Below, in pieces: positions 1 through 8,845 of a DNA stretch of 64,000 bases. Every line of letters begins with the position of its first letter. Positions within the stretch are counted from its first letter, which is position 1. The notes under the pieces are model-generated. The model worked only from the letters and a program-made list of their open reading frames with translations. It did not search any database and was not told the DNA's origin. The DNA lies in the NCBI GenBank assembly GCA_965261065.1, contig OZ253444.1, positions 3,534,001 through 3,598,000 of the forward strand. Reading direction: 5' to 3'. This DNA is from JAKZVK01 sp965261065 (GTDB lineage Bacteria > Acidobacteriota > Terriglobia > Bryobacterales > UBA6623). The position numbers and the translations under genes are program-made.

Positions 1-374
1 TCTTCAACTATCCTACGATTACCTTACCATGGCATCAGATCCAATCCGCAACAAACCTTAGGGGCCGGCTAGTCTTGGTTCGGGCCGGATCTGTAAGCCG
101 GGCGCGTCCCGGGGGGACGGTTGGGGGGGGGGGGTGCTGGAACGCGATGCCTTTTCGGCGCTTCGAAAGCCGTCGGCCGGTGAACACCCCGCGGCATGAT
201 TTCGGCATCAGTGCAACGGTGGTTGGTCGTTCTAGGCCGCTACCCGTTCTGTGATGTGAACAGGCGCCCGGTTGGGAAGCAACGGCCCGGCTGGATTGCG
301 GCAAGAACCCCGCTCGACGGCTTGCGCCGCGCGCCATTGGTCATTCCAGACAAGCCTTCGCTAAGATCGGTGAG
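1..374. other. Non-coding upstream region
   Basis: No convincing gene is visible. A run of 12 G residues lies at about 123-134 and the rest is GC-rich without a recognisable protein. The last part probably carries the promoter and leader of the phosphotransacetylase gene that starts at 375; I cannot place -35/-10 boxes with confidence. Confidence 0.5.
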
Positions 375-1349
375 ATGTCAGTGTTCCTCGATAGCGTCGT
401 CGCCCGCGCTCGCACACTCAACAAGCGGGTCGTCTTCCCCGAGGGCGACGATGAACGCGTTCAGGCGGCGGCTGAGCGCCTGGCCCGGGACCACGTCCTC
501 GCACCCATCCTGGTCAGCACGAACGACAACGCGCCGGCGGGCGTGACCATCCTCCATCCCAAGACCTACGCTCATGCCGACCGCCACGTGCGTCTACTCC
601 TCGAGCGCCGCCGGGCCAAGGGCATGACCGAGCGCGAGGCGCGAGACACAGCCGCGCAGCCACTGTACTTTGCCTCCCTGCTGCTGGCCCACGGAGAAGC
701 CGACGGTCTCGTCGGCGGCGCCGGCAATACCACGGCCGAAACCGTGCGGGCGGCGATCTACTGTCTCGGCATCAAACCGCGGTACCGGTTGATGTCGAGC
801 TTCATGATGCTTGTCCATCCCAACGAGAGCTTCGGCAGCCGCGGCGTGCTCGTGTTCGCGGACGCCGCTGTCGTACCCGACCCGAATGCCGGACAGCTCG
901 CCGACATTGCCATTGCTACTGCTGAGAACACGCGCAAGTTCCTCTCCGACCCGCCCCGCGTAGCGATGCTTTCGTTTTCGACCAAAGGGAGCGCCCGCCA
1001 CCCCATGGTCGAGAAGGTCGCCGAGGCCGTGCGGATCGTGCAACAGCGCGCGCCCGAGCTCACCATCGACGGAGAGTTGCAGGCCGACGCCGCGCTGGTC
1101 GTGTCGGTCGGACGGAGCAAAGCACCGGGTTCCCCAGTCGCAGGCCGCGCCAACGTGCTCATCTTTCCCGATCTCAATTCGGCCAATATCGGCTACAAGC
1201 TCGCTGAGCGTCTCGGCGGCGCGCAGTCGCTCGGCCCGTTCCTGCAGGGGCTCTCGAAACCCGCCAACGACCTATCCCGCGGCTGCTCGGCCGACGACAT
1301 CTACTACGTCGCCGCCATCACGGCTCTTCAGGCTCAGAAAGAAGTGTAG
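375..1349 (+). CDS. pta: Phosphate acetyltransferase (PTA/PTB family)
   Basis: A 324-residue protein spanning the whole phosphate acetyl/butyryl transferase fold. It should interconvert acetyl-CoA + phosphate and acetyl phosphate + CoA in the cytoplasm. Family features visible are the N-terminal VVFPEGDDERV segment, the DGLVGGAGNTTAETVRAA stretch, and the C-terminal region with NVLIFPDLNSANIGYKL, typical of the short single-domain Pta/EutD form rather than the long Pta with an N-terminal DRTGG domain. The ATG at 375 follows a weak purine-rich GGTGAG; the gene ends with TAG. No acetate kinase gene is next to it. The next gene downstream (the split small lipoprotein) is convergent. A phosphate butyryltransferase specificity cannot be excluded from sequence alone. 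Confidence 0.93.
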   Translation: MSVFLDSVVARARTLNKRVVFPEGDDERVQAAAERLARDHVLAPILVSTNDNAPAGVTILHPKTYAHADRHVRLLLERRRAKGMTEREARDTAAQPLYFASLLLAHGEADGLVGGAGNTTAETVRAAIYCLGIKPRYRLMSSFMMLVHPNESFGSRGVLVFADAAVVPDPNAGQLADIAIATAENTRKFLSDPPRVAMLSFSTKGSARHPMVEKVAEAVRIVQQRAPELTIDGELQADAALVVSVGRSKAPGSPVAGRANVLIFPDLNSANIGYKLAERLGGAQSLGPFLQGLSKPANDLSRGCSADDIYYVAAITALQAQKEV

Positions 1350-1533
1350 CCGTGGCGCTGGCGTTCGAGCTTGTCTTCCTCTGCCTCAACGGGCCGAGGC
1401 TACCCGCTGCCACGCTGAGTGAAACTAGTCCTCGTGGCAGCGGTCACCCGGCCTCATGGAGGGCTGATACACGCAGCGCCAGCCTGTTTCCAAGACTTGC
1501 CATTCGCGGCACGGCATACGTTCCTGGTTACTA

Positions 1534-2759
1534 GTATATCGTTTCAATAAAACATACTCATACAGCAACGGTTCCTGCTAGGCTGAAGGCATGGCAGGAA
1601 AGTAGAAGCGTCTCAAGCTGCAACTCAGCCCCGCAGAGGTGCAGCATCTGGAGCGGCTGCGTGGTTCGCGGACGGCTCCGGTTCGGGAGGTGCAGAGAGC
1701 TGAGATTCTGTGGCGTTATCATTCCGGCGAGACCATTGCCGAGATTATGCGAACCGTGAAGATGACCCGCAAAAGCGTCGGCAAATGGATCGATCGAGCC
1801 CTCGCCATGGGCGTGGAAGCAGCGCTCAAGGATGCCTATCATCGTCCCCAGCAGCCCCTCATCACCGCCGATGCCAAGGCCTGGGTGGTGCATTTGGCCT
1901 GTAGCAAACCCAAGCAACTCGGTTACGCCGCCGAACTCTGGACCCGCAGTGCGCTGACTCTACACGTGCGCCGGCATGCCGTGGAAGCAGGCTATCCGGC
2001 GTTGGACCAAGCGGCTAAGGCGACCGTCCACCGGATCCTGGCCGAGCAACCTCTGCATCCAGAGAAGGTGAAGTACTACCTGGAGCGTCGCGATCCCGAT
2101 TTTGAGTCCAAGATGCGGCAGGTGTTGCTGGTCTACCGCGAAGTGGCTTGGCAGAATGAAAGCCCTCGCGACGGCCTCTCGCCGGAGGTGATCACGGTTT
2201 CGGTAGACGAGAAGCCCGGCGTGCAAGCGATCGCCAACGTCGCGCCGGACCTGCCGCCGAAGCCTGGGCGGCATCCCAGCGTGGCTCGCGATTACGAGTA
2301 CAAACGTCTAGGAACTTGCTCGATTCTGGCGGCGCTGGACTTGCATAGCGGTCGGGTGACGGCGCGGGTGGAGCGGCGTCACCGCAGTCGGGAATTCATC
2401 TTGCTGCTCCAGGATCTGGACCAATTTTACCCGGACGAGTGCACGATCCGATTGATCTTGGACAATCATTCCTCGCACATATCGAAGGAGACGAAAGCCT
2501 ACTTGGCGACGCGTCCGAACCGCTTCAAATATGTGCATACGCCCACCCACTGGTCCTGGCTCAACATAGTCGAGACGCTGTTTGGCAAGATGGCGCGCAC
2601 ATTCTTAAAGCGAATACGAGTCGAGTCCTGGGCGGAGCTTCGGGAACGAATCCTGAAAGGAATCGCGGAGATCAACGCCGCTCCAGTCGTTCACCGCTGG
2701 AGGAAGTTCGAGTCGCTTGAGGTCACCTAGAGTGGGTATGTTTTAGTGAAACTATATAC
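1534..2759 (+). mobile_element. IS630-family insertion sequence, type a, copy 1
   Basis: A 1226-base element with imperfect inverted ends beginning GTATATCGTTTCAATAAAAC on the left and, inverted, GTATATAGTTTCACTAAAAC on the right. It is flanked by TA duplications (1532-1533 and 2760-2761) within a CTAG target, as known for IS630. The same element, same length, is present in inverted orientation at 20532-21757. Only a few bases differ between copies, so transposition was recent. It splits a small lipoprotein gene. Confidence 0.93.
1639..2730 (+). CDS. IS630-family transposase (type a, copy 1)
   Basis: DDE transposase with an N-terminal helix-turn-helix (ETIAEIMRTVKMTRKSVGKW) and the catalytic triad in VSVDEKPG, ILDNHSSH and LNIVETLF. 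The 363-residue call begins at a GTG. An upstream ATG at 1591 in the same frame gives MAGK followed directly by TAG, then KRLKLQLSPAEV, which looks like the natural N-terminus of the family; the amber codon is present in both copies of the element. Either translation begins at the internal GTG or the amber is read through. The gene ends with TAG. Confidence 0.9.
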   Translation: MQHLERLRGSRTAPVREVQRAEILWRYHSGETIAEIMRTVKMTRKSVGKWIDRALAMGVEAALKDAYHRPQQPLITADAKAWVVHLACSKPKQLGYAAELWTRSALTLHVRRHAVEAGYPALDQAAKATVHRILAEQPLHPEKVKYYLERRDPDFESKMRQVLLVYREVAWQNESPRDGLSPEVITVSVDEKPGVQAIANVAPDLPPKPGRHPSVARDYEYKRLGTCSILAALDLHSGRVTARVERRHRSREFILLLQDLDQFYPDECTIRLILDNHSSHISKETKAYLATRPNRFKYVHTPTHWSWLNIVETLFGKMARTFLKRIRVESWAELRERILKGIAEINAAPVVHRWRKFESLEVT

Positions 2760-3080
2760 TAGGTTGTTCGCCAAGCGTGTGGTACAGGTAGTATCGTCGT
2801 AGCAGATCCCCTTGGGGACAGCAGCCGGAGGCGGCGGGCACGCCTGCAGGCCGACAATCACCACGCCCCCCGTCAAGAGAGCCGTGACAATCGAGTACTT
2901 CCACTCCTTCATGGTCTTCACCTCGGCGACCATTATGAGACGGGTACGTAGGTTTTGCAATGGTTACGCTCATCCCGTGGTTGCTTCGGTGCCGAGAGGT
3001 GCCGAGCGGTTGGGTATAGAGGCTAAGCGTTGTCCTTCCGACCCTGCGGCCCGACGAGGATGGCTTAGTATGATCGACGC

Positions 3081-4082
3081 ATGAAGATTCAAACCACGGT
3101 CGTGGGAAGCTACCCCATTCCCCGCTGGCTGTACGGCGACTCGTCCCGCACAACGCTCCGCGACGCCATTTCCGTTGTTCTCAAGACGCAGGAACTTGCC
3201 GGGATCGACCTTGTCGCCGATGGAGAGCTGAACCGTTTCGACCCCAGCCACCCCGAGACCAACGGCATGATCGACTACTTCGTGACCCGCATGTCGGGCG
3301 TCAAGACCCGCTACTCGATCAGCGACATCGAAGCGTTCCGGGCCGACGAGGGAATGAGCTTCCGCGCCGCCCCCGCAGGCATCGTCACGGACGAAATCGG
3401 CGATGGCGTCCTCAACCTGCCCGCCGACTACGAGTTCACGAAGGAGCTGACGGCGAAGCCGCTCAAGTTCACCTGCACCGGGCCGCACATGCTGGCCAAG
3501 ACCGTCACGGACCGCCACTATGGCTCCTACGACAAGGTGGCGATGGCGATCGCTACCGTCTTGCGGCGTCAACTCGAGCGCATCCCGGCCGATGTCGTCC
3601 AAATCGACGAGGCCAACATTCCCGGTCACCCCGAAGACCAGGAATGGGCCATCGAGGCGCTCAATCACGTGCTCGACGGCATGCGGACCACGCGCGCCGT
3701 TCACATTTGCTTTGGCAATTACGGCGGCCAGACGATCCAGAAGGGTCTCTGGGAGAGCCTCGTGCCTCTGCTCAACGGCCTGCACGTCAACCATTACGTG
3801 CTCGAGTTCGCACGCCGAGGCTACCAGGAACTACCCATCCTCAAGGACGTGGACTCCAAGATCGGCATCGGGTTGAGCGTCGTCGATATCAAGGACAACG
3901 AAGTCGAATCCGCCGACCTGATCGCCTCGCGCATCGAGAAGGCTTGCAGCGTGCTCGGCGAAGAGCGCATCCACTACATCCACCCTGACTGCGGCTTCTG
4001 GATGTTGAAACGAAGCGTGGCTGACCGCAAGATGAAAGCGCTAGTCGAAGGGCGTGACTTGTTCTACGGGCGCAAGTCGTAG
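3081..4082 (+). CDS. MetE-like cobalamin-independent methionine synthase domain protein
   Basis: A 333-residue protein equivalent to the C-terminal catalytic barrel of MetE (Meth_synt_2). It starts MKIQTTVVGSYPIP, the usual opening of stand-alone members. Likely zinc-ligand positions are visible in VHICFGN (His, Cys) and HPDCGFWML (Cys). The full MetE N-terminal half is absent, as in archaeal-type and stand-alone family members whose methyl donor is often not methyl-tetrahydropteroyl-triglutamate. The reaction is therefore a zinc-dependent methyl transfer to or from a thiol, with the exact substrate unknown. It stands alone; neighbours are the split lipoprotein (divergent) and a kinase downstream. 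Ends with TAG. Confidence 0.85.
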   Translation: MKIQTTVVGSYPIPRWLYGDSSRTTLRDAISVVLKTQELAGIDLVADGELNRFDPSHPETNGMIDYFVTRMSGVKTRYSISDIEAFRADEGMSFRAAPAGIVTDEIGDGVLNLPADYEFTKELTAKPLKFTCTGPHMLAKTVTDRHYGSYDKVAMAIATVLRRQLERIPADVVQIDEANIPGHPEDQEWAIEALNHVLDGMRTTRAVHICFGNYGGQTIQKGLWESLVPLLNGLHVNHYVLEFARRGYQELPILKDVDSKIGIGLSVVDIKDNEVESADLIASRIEKACSVLGEERIHYIHPDCGFWMLKRSVADRKMKALVEGRDLFYGRKS

Positions 4083-4210
4083 GCGGGACAAGGCGAGGTG
4101 ATGGCAGGCTGTCAAGGAACAGTTTGCAAGTCCCGTATTTTCCACAGGGGCGATGGTTGAACACCGAAGACGGTCTCGGTTATAGGGGCTTCCGAGGGGC
4201 TCGATGGTCC

Positions 4211-4246
4211 GTGCCGGACCGCTCCCTTACGGTCACGGCTCGGTTT
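4211..4246 (-). repeat. Dispersed palindromic intergenic repeat, family 1, copy 1
   Basis: Minus-strand copy of an approximately 40-base repeat found at five intergenic places in the window. Its core is a hairpin with stem GACCG/CGGTC extended by GCCG/CGGC around the loop. This copy has a TAAGGGAG loop in place of TCAGGGAG. It lies between the MetE-like gene and the kinase. Confidence 0.75.
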
Positions 4247-4377
4247 CCGGGCTTGCGGTGGAGCCTTACGCTACGATTCGACGCCTATACCTTCTCTGAC
4301 CCAAACTATGCAAAAGTTAACGAACACCGCTCCCACCTTTTGTAACCGGGTCTCATAGGCGAGCGCCGAAATAGATA

Positions 4378-7173
4378 ATGGTTGGCCGCACCATCTCGCA
4401 CTACAAGATCCTCGATAAGCTCGGGGAGGGCGGCATGGGCGTGGTCTACAAGGCCGAAGACACCCGACTCGACCGGTTGGTGGCGCTGAAGTTCCTGTCC
4501 GTCAGTGAGCGCACCGACGAAGAGGACAAGGCGCGTTTCGCGCGCGAGGCCCGAGCCGCCGCCGCCCTCGACCACCCCAACATCTGCACCGTCTACGAAA
4601 TCGACGAGGTGGAAGGCCGCTCGTTCATCGCGATGGCCTTCTTGAAAGGCCGAACCGTGCAGCAGATGGTCGAGACCGCGCCGGTCCCGATCGACGCGGC
4701 GTTGGACCTAGCCATGCAAGCCGCCAAGGGGCTCGCGGCGGCCCACCAGAACGGCATCGTTCACCGCGACATCAAGAGCGCCAACCTGATGGTCACCAAC
4801 CCCACCGCGGGCAGCGAAGCGCAACTGAAGATCATGGACTTCGGCTTGGCGCAACTCACCGCCGGAGCCAGCAAGCTCACCGTCGAAGGATCCACTTTGG
4901 GGACCGCCGCCTACATGTCTCCGGAGCAGGCCCGCGGCGACAAGGTGGATCACCGCACCGATCTTTGGTCGCTCGGCGTGGTGTTCCACGAACTGATCAC
5001 CGGGCAATTGCCATTTCGCGGCGAGTACGAGCAGGCGATCATCTACTCGATCCTCCACGAACCCCCCGAGCCGATCAGCTCGCTACGTAGTGGAGTAGGC
5101 CTCGAGCTCGAGCGCATTGTCAACAAGGCCCTGGCAAAGGACCCCGACGACCGCTACCAAAGCGCTGTGGATCTACTTGTCGATCTACGTACGCTCAGGA
5201 AGGAGCGCGAGTCGATCGTAAGCCGCATCACTCATCCCTCGCACGTCACACAGGCGCACGCCACCCAGGCGGGGACGCCTACGGCTTCGGCGTCTGCCCG
5301 TATGGGTAAGCCAGCAGCCCCGACCATGGGCAGCGCGGGGACTACCACGCAAGGGGCTCCCTCTGCCGCTCCGCATCGGCATCCCTTCTTCCATCGCAGG
5401 TGGGTCAAGTTTGCAGGGCTGGGGCTCGCGCTGTTCGTCGTGTTCGTTGCCGCGCGATGGGTGCCGCCCATGTGGGATCGACCAATGGGGAAGATGGACG
5501 GGCCGCTGTTTGGTTGGCGTGGACGCGGGGAGCCGCCGCGAATCGCCCCCATCACGAGCGATGCGGGGATTGAATCCTTCGCCTCGTTCTCGCCCGACGC
5601 CAGCCAGATTGCCTACACCTGGGACGGCGGGAGCGGAGGCAACTCGAACATCTACGTCAAGCTCATCGACGGCGGGGCCTCGCTGCGCCTCACCGACAGC
5701 TCCGCCATCGACAGCAGCCCCGCCTGGTCGCCCGACGGCCGCAACATAGCCTTCCTGCGCTACCAGCGCGGATCCGCGGGCGTCTACCTCGTCCCGCCCA
5801 TCGGCGGGGCCGAACGCAAGATCGCCGACGTCCGGATTCCGCGGCGCAGTCATGTGCTCCGAAACTTGGCCTGGTCACCGGACGCCAAGCACCTGGTCCT
5901 GGTCGAGGGAGGCGCAGCCGGGGAGCCGGGTGGAACCCAGCTGCTCACGATCAGTAGCGGCGAGCGCACCGCGATTCTCGAAGGCAGGCGGCGGGGCGGC
6001 TTCCGTCACAGCCCTGCGTTCTCACCCGATGGCCGCGCGATCGCCTTCCTGCAGTCCGTGGGCTTGAGCGCTGACGACATCTACATCGTGAGGCTCGACC
6101 AGGATCTTCAAGCAGCCGGCGAGCCGCGGCGAGTGACGGAAGATGAAGCGCGCATCGACGGCCTGGTTTGGGCGGTGGACGGTGAATCGATCATCTTCTC
6201 GTCCGAACGCAACGGCCAAAGGGGGCTGTGGCGTGTACCGGCCCGCGGCGGCCGGATCTTTCCCCTGCCCGGCGCCGGCGAGGGCGCCCGGCTTCCCGCC
6301 GTCTCCGCCGACGACAGCAAGCTCGCGTACACACGGTCGATGCGGGATCTCAACATCTGGCGCCAGAGCCTGGCAGGGGACACCGAGCCCGAACCGCTGA
6401 TCCGTTCCACCCGCCTCGACCATCTGCCGCGCTATTCGCCCGACGGCCGCCGTATCGCCTTCATCTCTGACCGCACGGGTAGCATGCAGCTCTGGGTGGC
6501 CGACAACGACGGGACCAACGCGCTTCAGCTCACCTCCTACGAGGGCGAGTTGGTCACCCTGCCAAACTGGTCCGCCGATAGCCGCCGCATCGCGGTGCAA
6601 GTCATTGAGCGCGACCGCTCCCACATCGACCTGGTGAACGTCGAAGACCGCTCTCGCCGCCGTCTCGAACTCCCCGAGGAGGGCGGCATCGCTCCCTCTT
6701 GGTCGCACGACGGCCGATGGATCTACCTTACCCGTCGCTTCCAGGGTGTGTGGAAGTTCCCGATTCCCGATGGTGTTGACGCCGGCGCTGAACCGGTGCA
6801 GGTCGTTGCCGCCGGCGGCTTTGCGCAGGTATCGCCGGACGGCAAGTACCTCTATTTGCTTACGCGGGGACGTAGCGAAGGAGGTGTCATGCGGGTGCCG
6901 CTCGATGGCGGGGAAGAGTCGGTACTCCCTATCCAAGCAGCCCGCGGCCAGTTTACGGTCACGGAGTCCGGCATCTACTTCCTCGGTCGAGGCGGCGATT
7001 TCAACCTGTTCGACTTCGCGACAGGCCAAGTGAAGACGCTCGCAACCATCGAGGGCGTGGCAGACGGCTTCCGGGCTGCCTCATTCTCGGTTTCACCCGA
7101 CGGTCGCTCGCTGCTGTTCGTCCGCAACGACCGCAACGAAGCCGACCTGATGCTGATCGAAAACCTGCGCTAA
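4378..7173 (+). CDS. Membrane Ser/Thr protein kinase with PD40/TolB-type propeller
   Basis: A 931-residue receptor-type kinase of the PknB class. The N-terminal kinase domain (about 9-270) shows the glycine loop GEGGMG at 16-21, the VALK lysine at about 38, the catalytic loop HRDIKSANLM at about 128, and MDFG followed by GTAAYMSPEQA. A low-complexity Thr/Ala/Pro linker leads to one membrane helix at about 342-362. The remainder is a WD40-like beta-propeller with repeated SPDG(R/K)xIAF blades, characteristic of TolB/PD40 repeats. The kinase should face the cytoplasm and the propeller the periplasm, sensing an unknown ligand. This architecture is abundant in Acidobacteriota. It ends with TAA and is not in an operon. 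Confidence 0.95.
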   Translation: MVGRTISHYKILDKLGEGGMGVVYKAEDTRLDRLVALKFLSVSERTDEEDKARFAREARAAAALDHPNICTVYEIDEVEGRSFIAMAFLKGRTVQQMVETAPVPIDAALDLAMQAAKGLAAAHQNGIVHRDIKSANLMVTNPTAGSEAQLKIMDFGLAQLTAGASKLTVEGSTLGTAAYMSPEQARGDKVDHRTDLWSLGVVFHELITGQLPFRGEYEQAIIYSILHEPPEPISSLRSGVGLELERIVNKALAKDPDDRYQSAVDLLVDLRTLRKERESIVSRITHPSHVTQAHATQAGTPTASASARMGKPAAPTMGSAGTTTQGAPSAAPHRHPFFHRRWVKFAGLGLALFVVFVAARWVPPMWDRPMGKMDGPLFGWRGRGEPPRIAPITSDAGIESFASFSPDASQIAYTWDGGSGGNSNIYVKLIDGGASLRLTDSSAIDSSPAWSPDGRNIAFLRYQRGSAGVYLVPPIGGAERKIADVRIPRRSHVLRNLAWSPDAKHLVLVEGGAAGEPGGTQLLTISSGERTAILEGRRRGGFRHSPAFSPDGRAIAFLQSVGLSADDIYIVRLDQDLQAAGEPRRVTEDEARIDGLVWAVDGESIIFSSERNGQRGLWRVPARGGRIFPLPGAGEGARLPAVSADDSKLAYTRSMRDLNIWRQSLAGDTEPEPLIRSTRLDHLPRYSPDGRRIAFISDRTGSMQLWVADNDGTNALQLTSYEGELVTLPNWSADSRRIAVQVIERDRSHIDLVNVEDRSRRRLELPEEGGIAPSWSHDGRWIYLTRRFQGVWKFPIPDGVDAGAEPVQVVAAGGFAQVSPDGKYLYLLTRGRSEGGVMRVPLDGGEESVLPIQAARGQFTVTESGIYFLGRGGDFNLFDFATGQVKTLATIEGVADGFRAASFSVSPDGRSLLFVRNDRNEADLMLIENLR

Positions 7174-7208
7174 CCAGCCAAGAGCTGCGCCCTCGATAAC
7201 CCGAAGTG

Positions 7209-7242
7209 GCGACGATGCAGCTTGTAGGGGTGGACCGCTGCG
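7209..7242 (+). repeat. Dispersed GTAGGGG-type palindromic repeat, family 2
   Basis: Starts TGTAGGGGTGGACCGCTGCG and continues into a GC-rich half that can pair back on itself. A nearly identical inverted copy lies at 8682-8714 beyond the IS481 element. Related copies occur at about 16782, 38823, 42349 and 54635 (the latter in inverted orientation). Confidence 0.6.
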
Positions 7243-7345
7243 TCCGCCCCGGCGCCGGGTATTAACCGGGCACATGGGTAACACATGATGCCAAGCACAT
7301 AGGTAACACTTTGAGGCATAGAACATTTCTGGGAGGGAATGCTTT

Positions 7346-8533
7346 ATGCCGTGGCAGGAGACCTGTGTGCGAGACGAGAGAACCCATTTTATCGTGGACT
7401 GGGAAAGAGACGAGGAGTCGATGGCCGAGCTGTGCCGGCGCTACTCGGTGAGCCGCAAGACCGGCTACAAATGGCTGCAGCGCTACCAGCAGCAGAGCTG
7501 GGAAGGTTTGCAGGACCACTCCCGGGCGCCGCAACGCCATCCCGGTCAGACCGCGGCCGCGATCGAGCAAGAGATTCTCGCTCTGCGGGTGCAGCACAGT
7601 CGCTGAGGTGCGGTCACCTTGAGGGCGCGGCTGCAGCGAAGGCAGCCCGACGTGGCATGGCCGGCGGTGAGCACGATCGGAAATCTGCTGCGACGACACG
7701 GTCTGAGCGTGCCCCGACGACGCCGGCCCCGCGCCGCACCGACCCCGCTGCCGCTGACGCCAGGCAAGCAGCCCAACCAGGTTTGGTGCGCCGACTTCAA
7801 AGGCTGGTTTCGCACCCAAGACGGCCGGCGCTGCGATCCCTTAACGATCTCGGACGCGGCCAGCCGCTACCTGTTGCGGTGCCCGGCGGTGACGAAACCG
7901 GACGGGGACCATGTTCGGCCGTTGTTCGAGGCGACGTTTCGAGAGTTTGGACTGCCGCGGGTGATGCGCACCGACAACGGGCCGCCGTTTGCGACCCTGG
8001 CGGTGCACGGGCTGGGGCGGCTGGCAGTGTGGTGGATCAAGTTGGGGATCTGTCCCGAGCGGATCGAGCCGGGACATCCGGAACAGAACGGGCGGCATGA
8101 GCGGATGCACCGTACGCTGAAGCAAGAGACCGCCGCGCCGCCAGCGGCGAATCTGCGAGCGCAGCAACGGGCGTTTGATGGCTTTCGCAGCGACTACAAC
8201 GAGGAGCGACCGCACCAGGGACTGGAGTTGCGAACCCCTGGTGAGTGTTATCACGGCGCGGCGCGGGCGTATCCGTCGCTGGTGGACGAGCCGGAGTATG
8301 CGGCGCCGATGCAGGTGCGGCGCGTGATGGATGGGCGGATTCGCTGGCGGCGTCAACGAGTGTTCGTCGGCAAGGGACTCAACGGGGAGCGGGTCGGGGT
8401 GGAGGAGATCGAGGAGGGCGTGTGGCGAGTGTGGTTTTCCTTTTATGAGTTGGGAGTATTCGAGGAACGAGAGCGGCGGTTGCGCCCGAGCAAGGGCCCA
8501 GCGGCGGGCCCTTCGTCCGGGGGTGGGACTTGA
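7346..8533 (+). pseudogene. IS481-family transposase with in-frame TGA
   Basis: The first segment (7346-7606) carries the helix-turn-helix (MAELCRRYSVSRKTGYKWLQ). The second (from 7607 in the same frame) carries the DDE integrase core: WCADFKGWF, MRTDNGPPF and the Glu within EQNGRHERMHRTLK. They are separated by one TGA at 7604-7606 in the context HSR-stop-GAVTLRARLQ, where family members normally have Trp, so a TGG-to-TGA change is the simplest explanation. The copy is expected to be inactive unless the TGA is read through. Confidence 0.88.
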
Positions 8534-8580
8534 CTCTGGTCGCCCTCCGGGCTCCCTGCGTCAAGCCCCACCCCGGACGA
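8513..8580. terminator. Long hairpin at the end of the IS481 transposase
   Basis: Arms beginning TCGTCCGGGG and ending CCCCGGACGA, each about 21 bases, enclose a GC-rich loop just after the transposase reading frame begins to end. It overlaps the last codons (TGA at 8531-8533) and precedes the right inverted end. It may terminate transcription of the element or be part of a folded transposon end. Confidence 0.5.
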
Positions 8581-8681
8581 AAAGTGTTACCTATGTGCTT
8601 GGCATAAAGTGTTACCTATGACCCGGTCAGTTCACTGTAGGCGGCTTCTCTTTCGCGCAGAAACCGAGAGCGACTTCGCAC

Positions 8682-8714
8682 GCCGGGGTGGACGCAGCGG
8701 TCCACCCCTACACC
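8682..8714 (-). repeat. Family 2 palindromic repeat, inverted copy
   Basis: Reverse complement of the repeat at 7209-7242 with few differences. It lies 50 bases past the right end of the IS481 element, so the element sits between inverted repeat copies. Confidence 0.6.
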
Positions 8715-8845
8715 ATGAACTGAGTTGCGAACTGAGCCGGTGGTAGGTACACCTCGCCTAACGAGAACAGAATTCGCGCTACGCCCGGCATAACGCTCTA
8801 ATAGCCCGTTGGTGCGATCTCGTGCTTGATGCTGGCTAGGCGCGG

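Larger units (their letters stand above)
1454..2912 (-). pseudogene. Small Cys-rich lipoprotein-like gene split by IS630
   Basis: On the minus strand an ATG at 2912, preceded by GAGGTG six bases upstream, opens a short protein with a hydrophobic N-terminus ending in GLQAC, a plausible lipobox, followed by CPPPP. The frame runs into the IS630-type element at 2761. If the element (1534-2759) and one TA are removed, the frame continues on the other side through NVCRAANGKSW to a TGA at 1454-1456. The rejoined gene is 231 bases, 76 residues, and the rejoined tail adds two more cysteines. It is probably an exported, disulfide-containing small protein of unknown function; I do not recognise a family. 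The frame-exact rejoining is seen directly in the sequence; export is inference. Confidence 0.72.
7263..8629 (+). mobile_element. IS481-family element, decayed
   Basis: The element is bounded by inverted ends containing ACCGGG, then GGTAACAC, then the segment GCCAAGCACATAGGTAACAC. The left end is slightly diverged. The same terminal segments bound a 318-base non-autonomous element at 40294-40611. No clear target duplication is seen. The transposase is broken by an in-frame TGA. Family-2 repeats flank it on both sides in opposite orientation. Confidence 0.88.
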
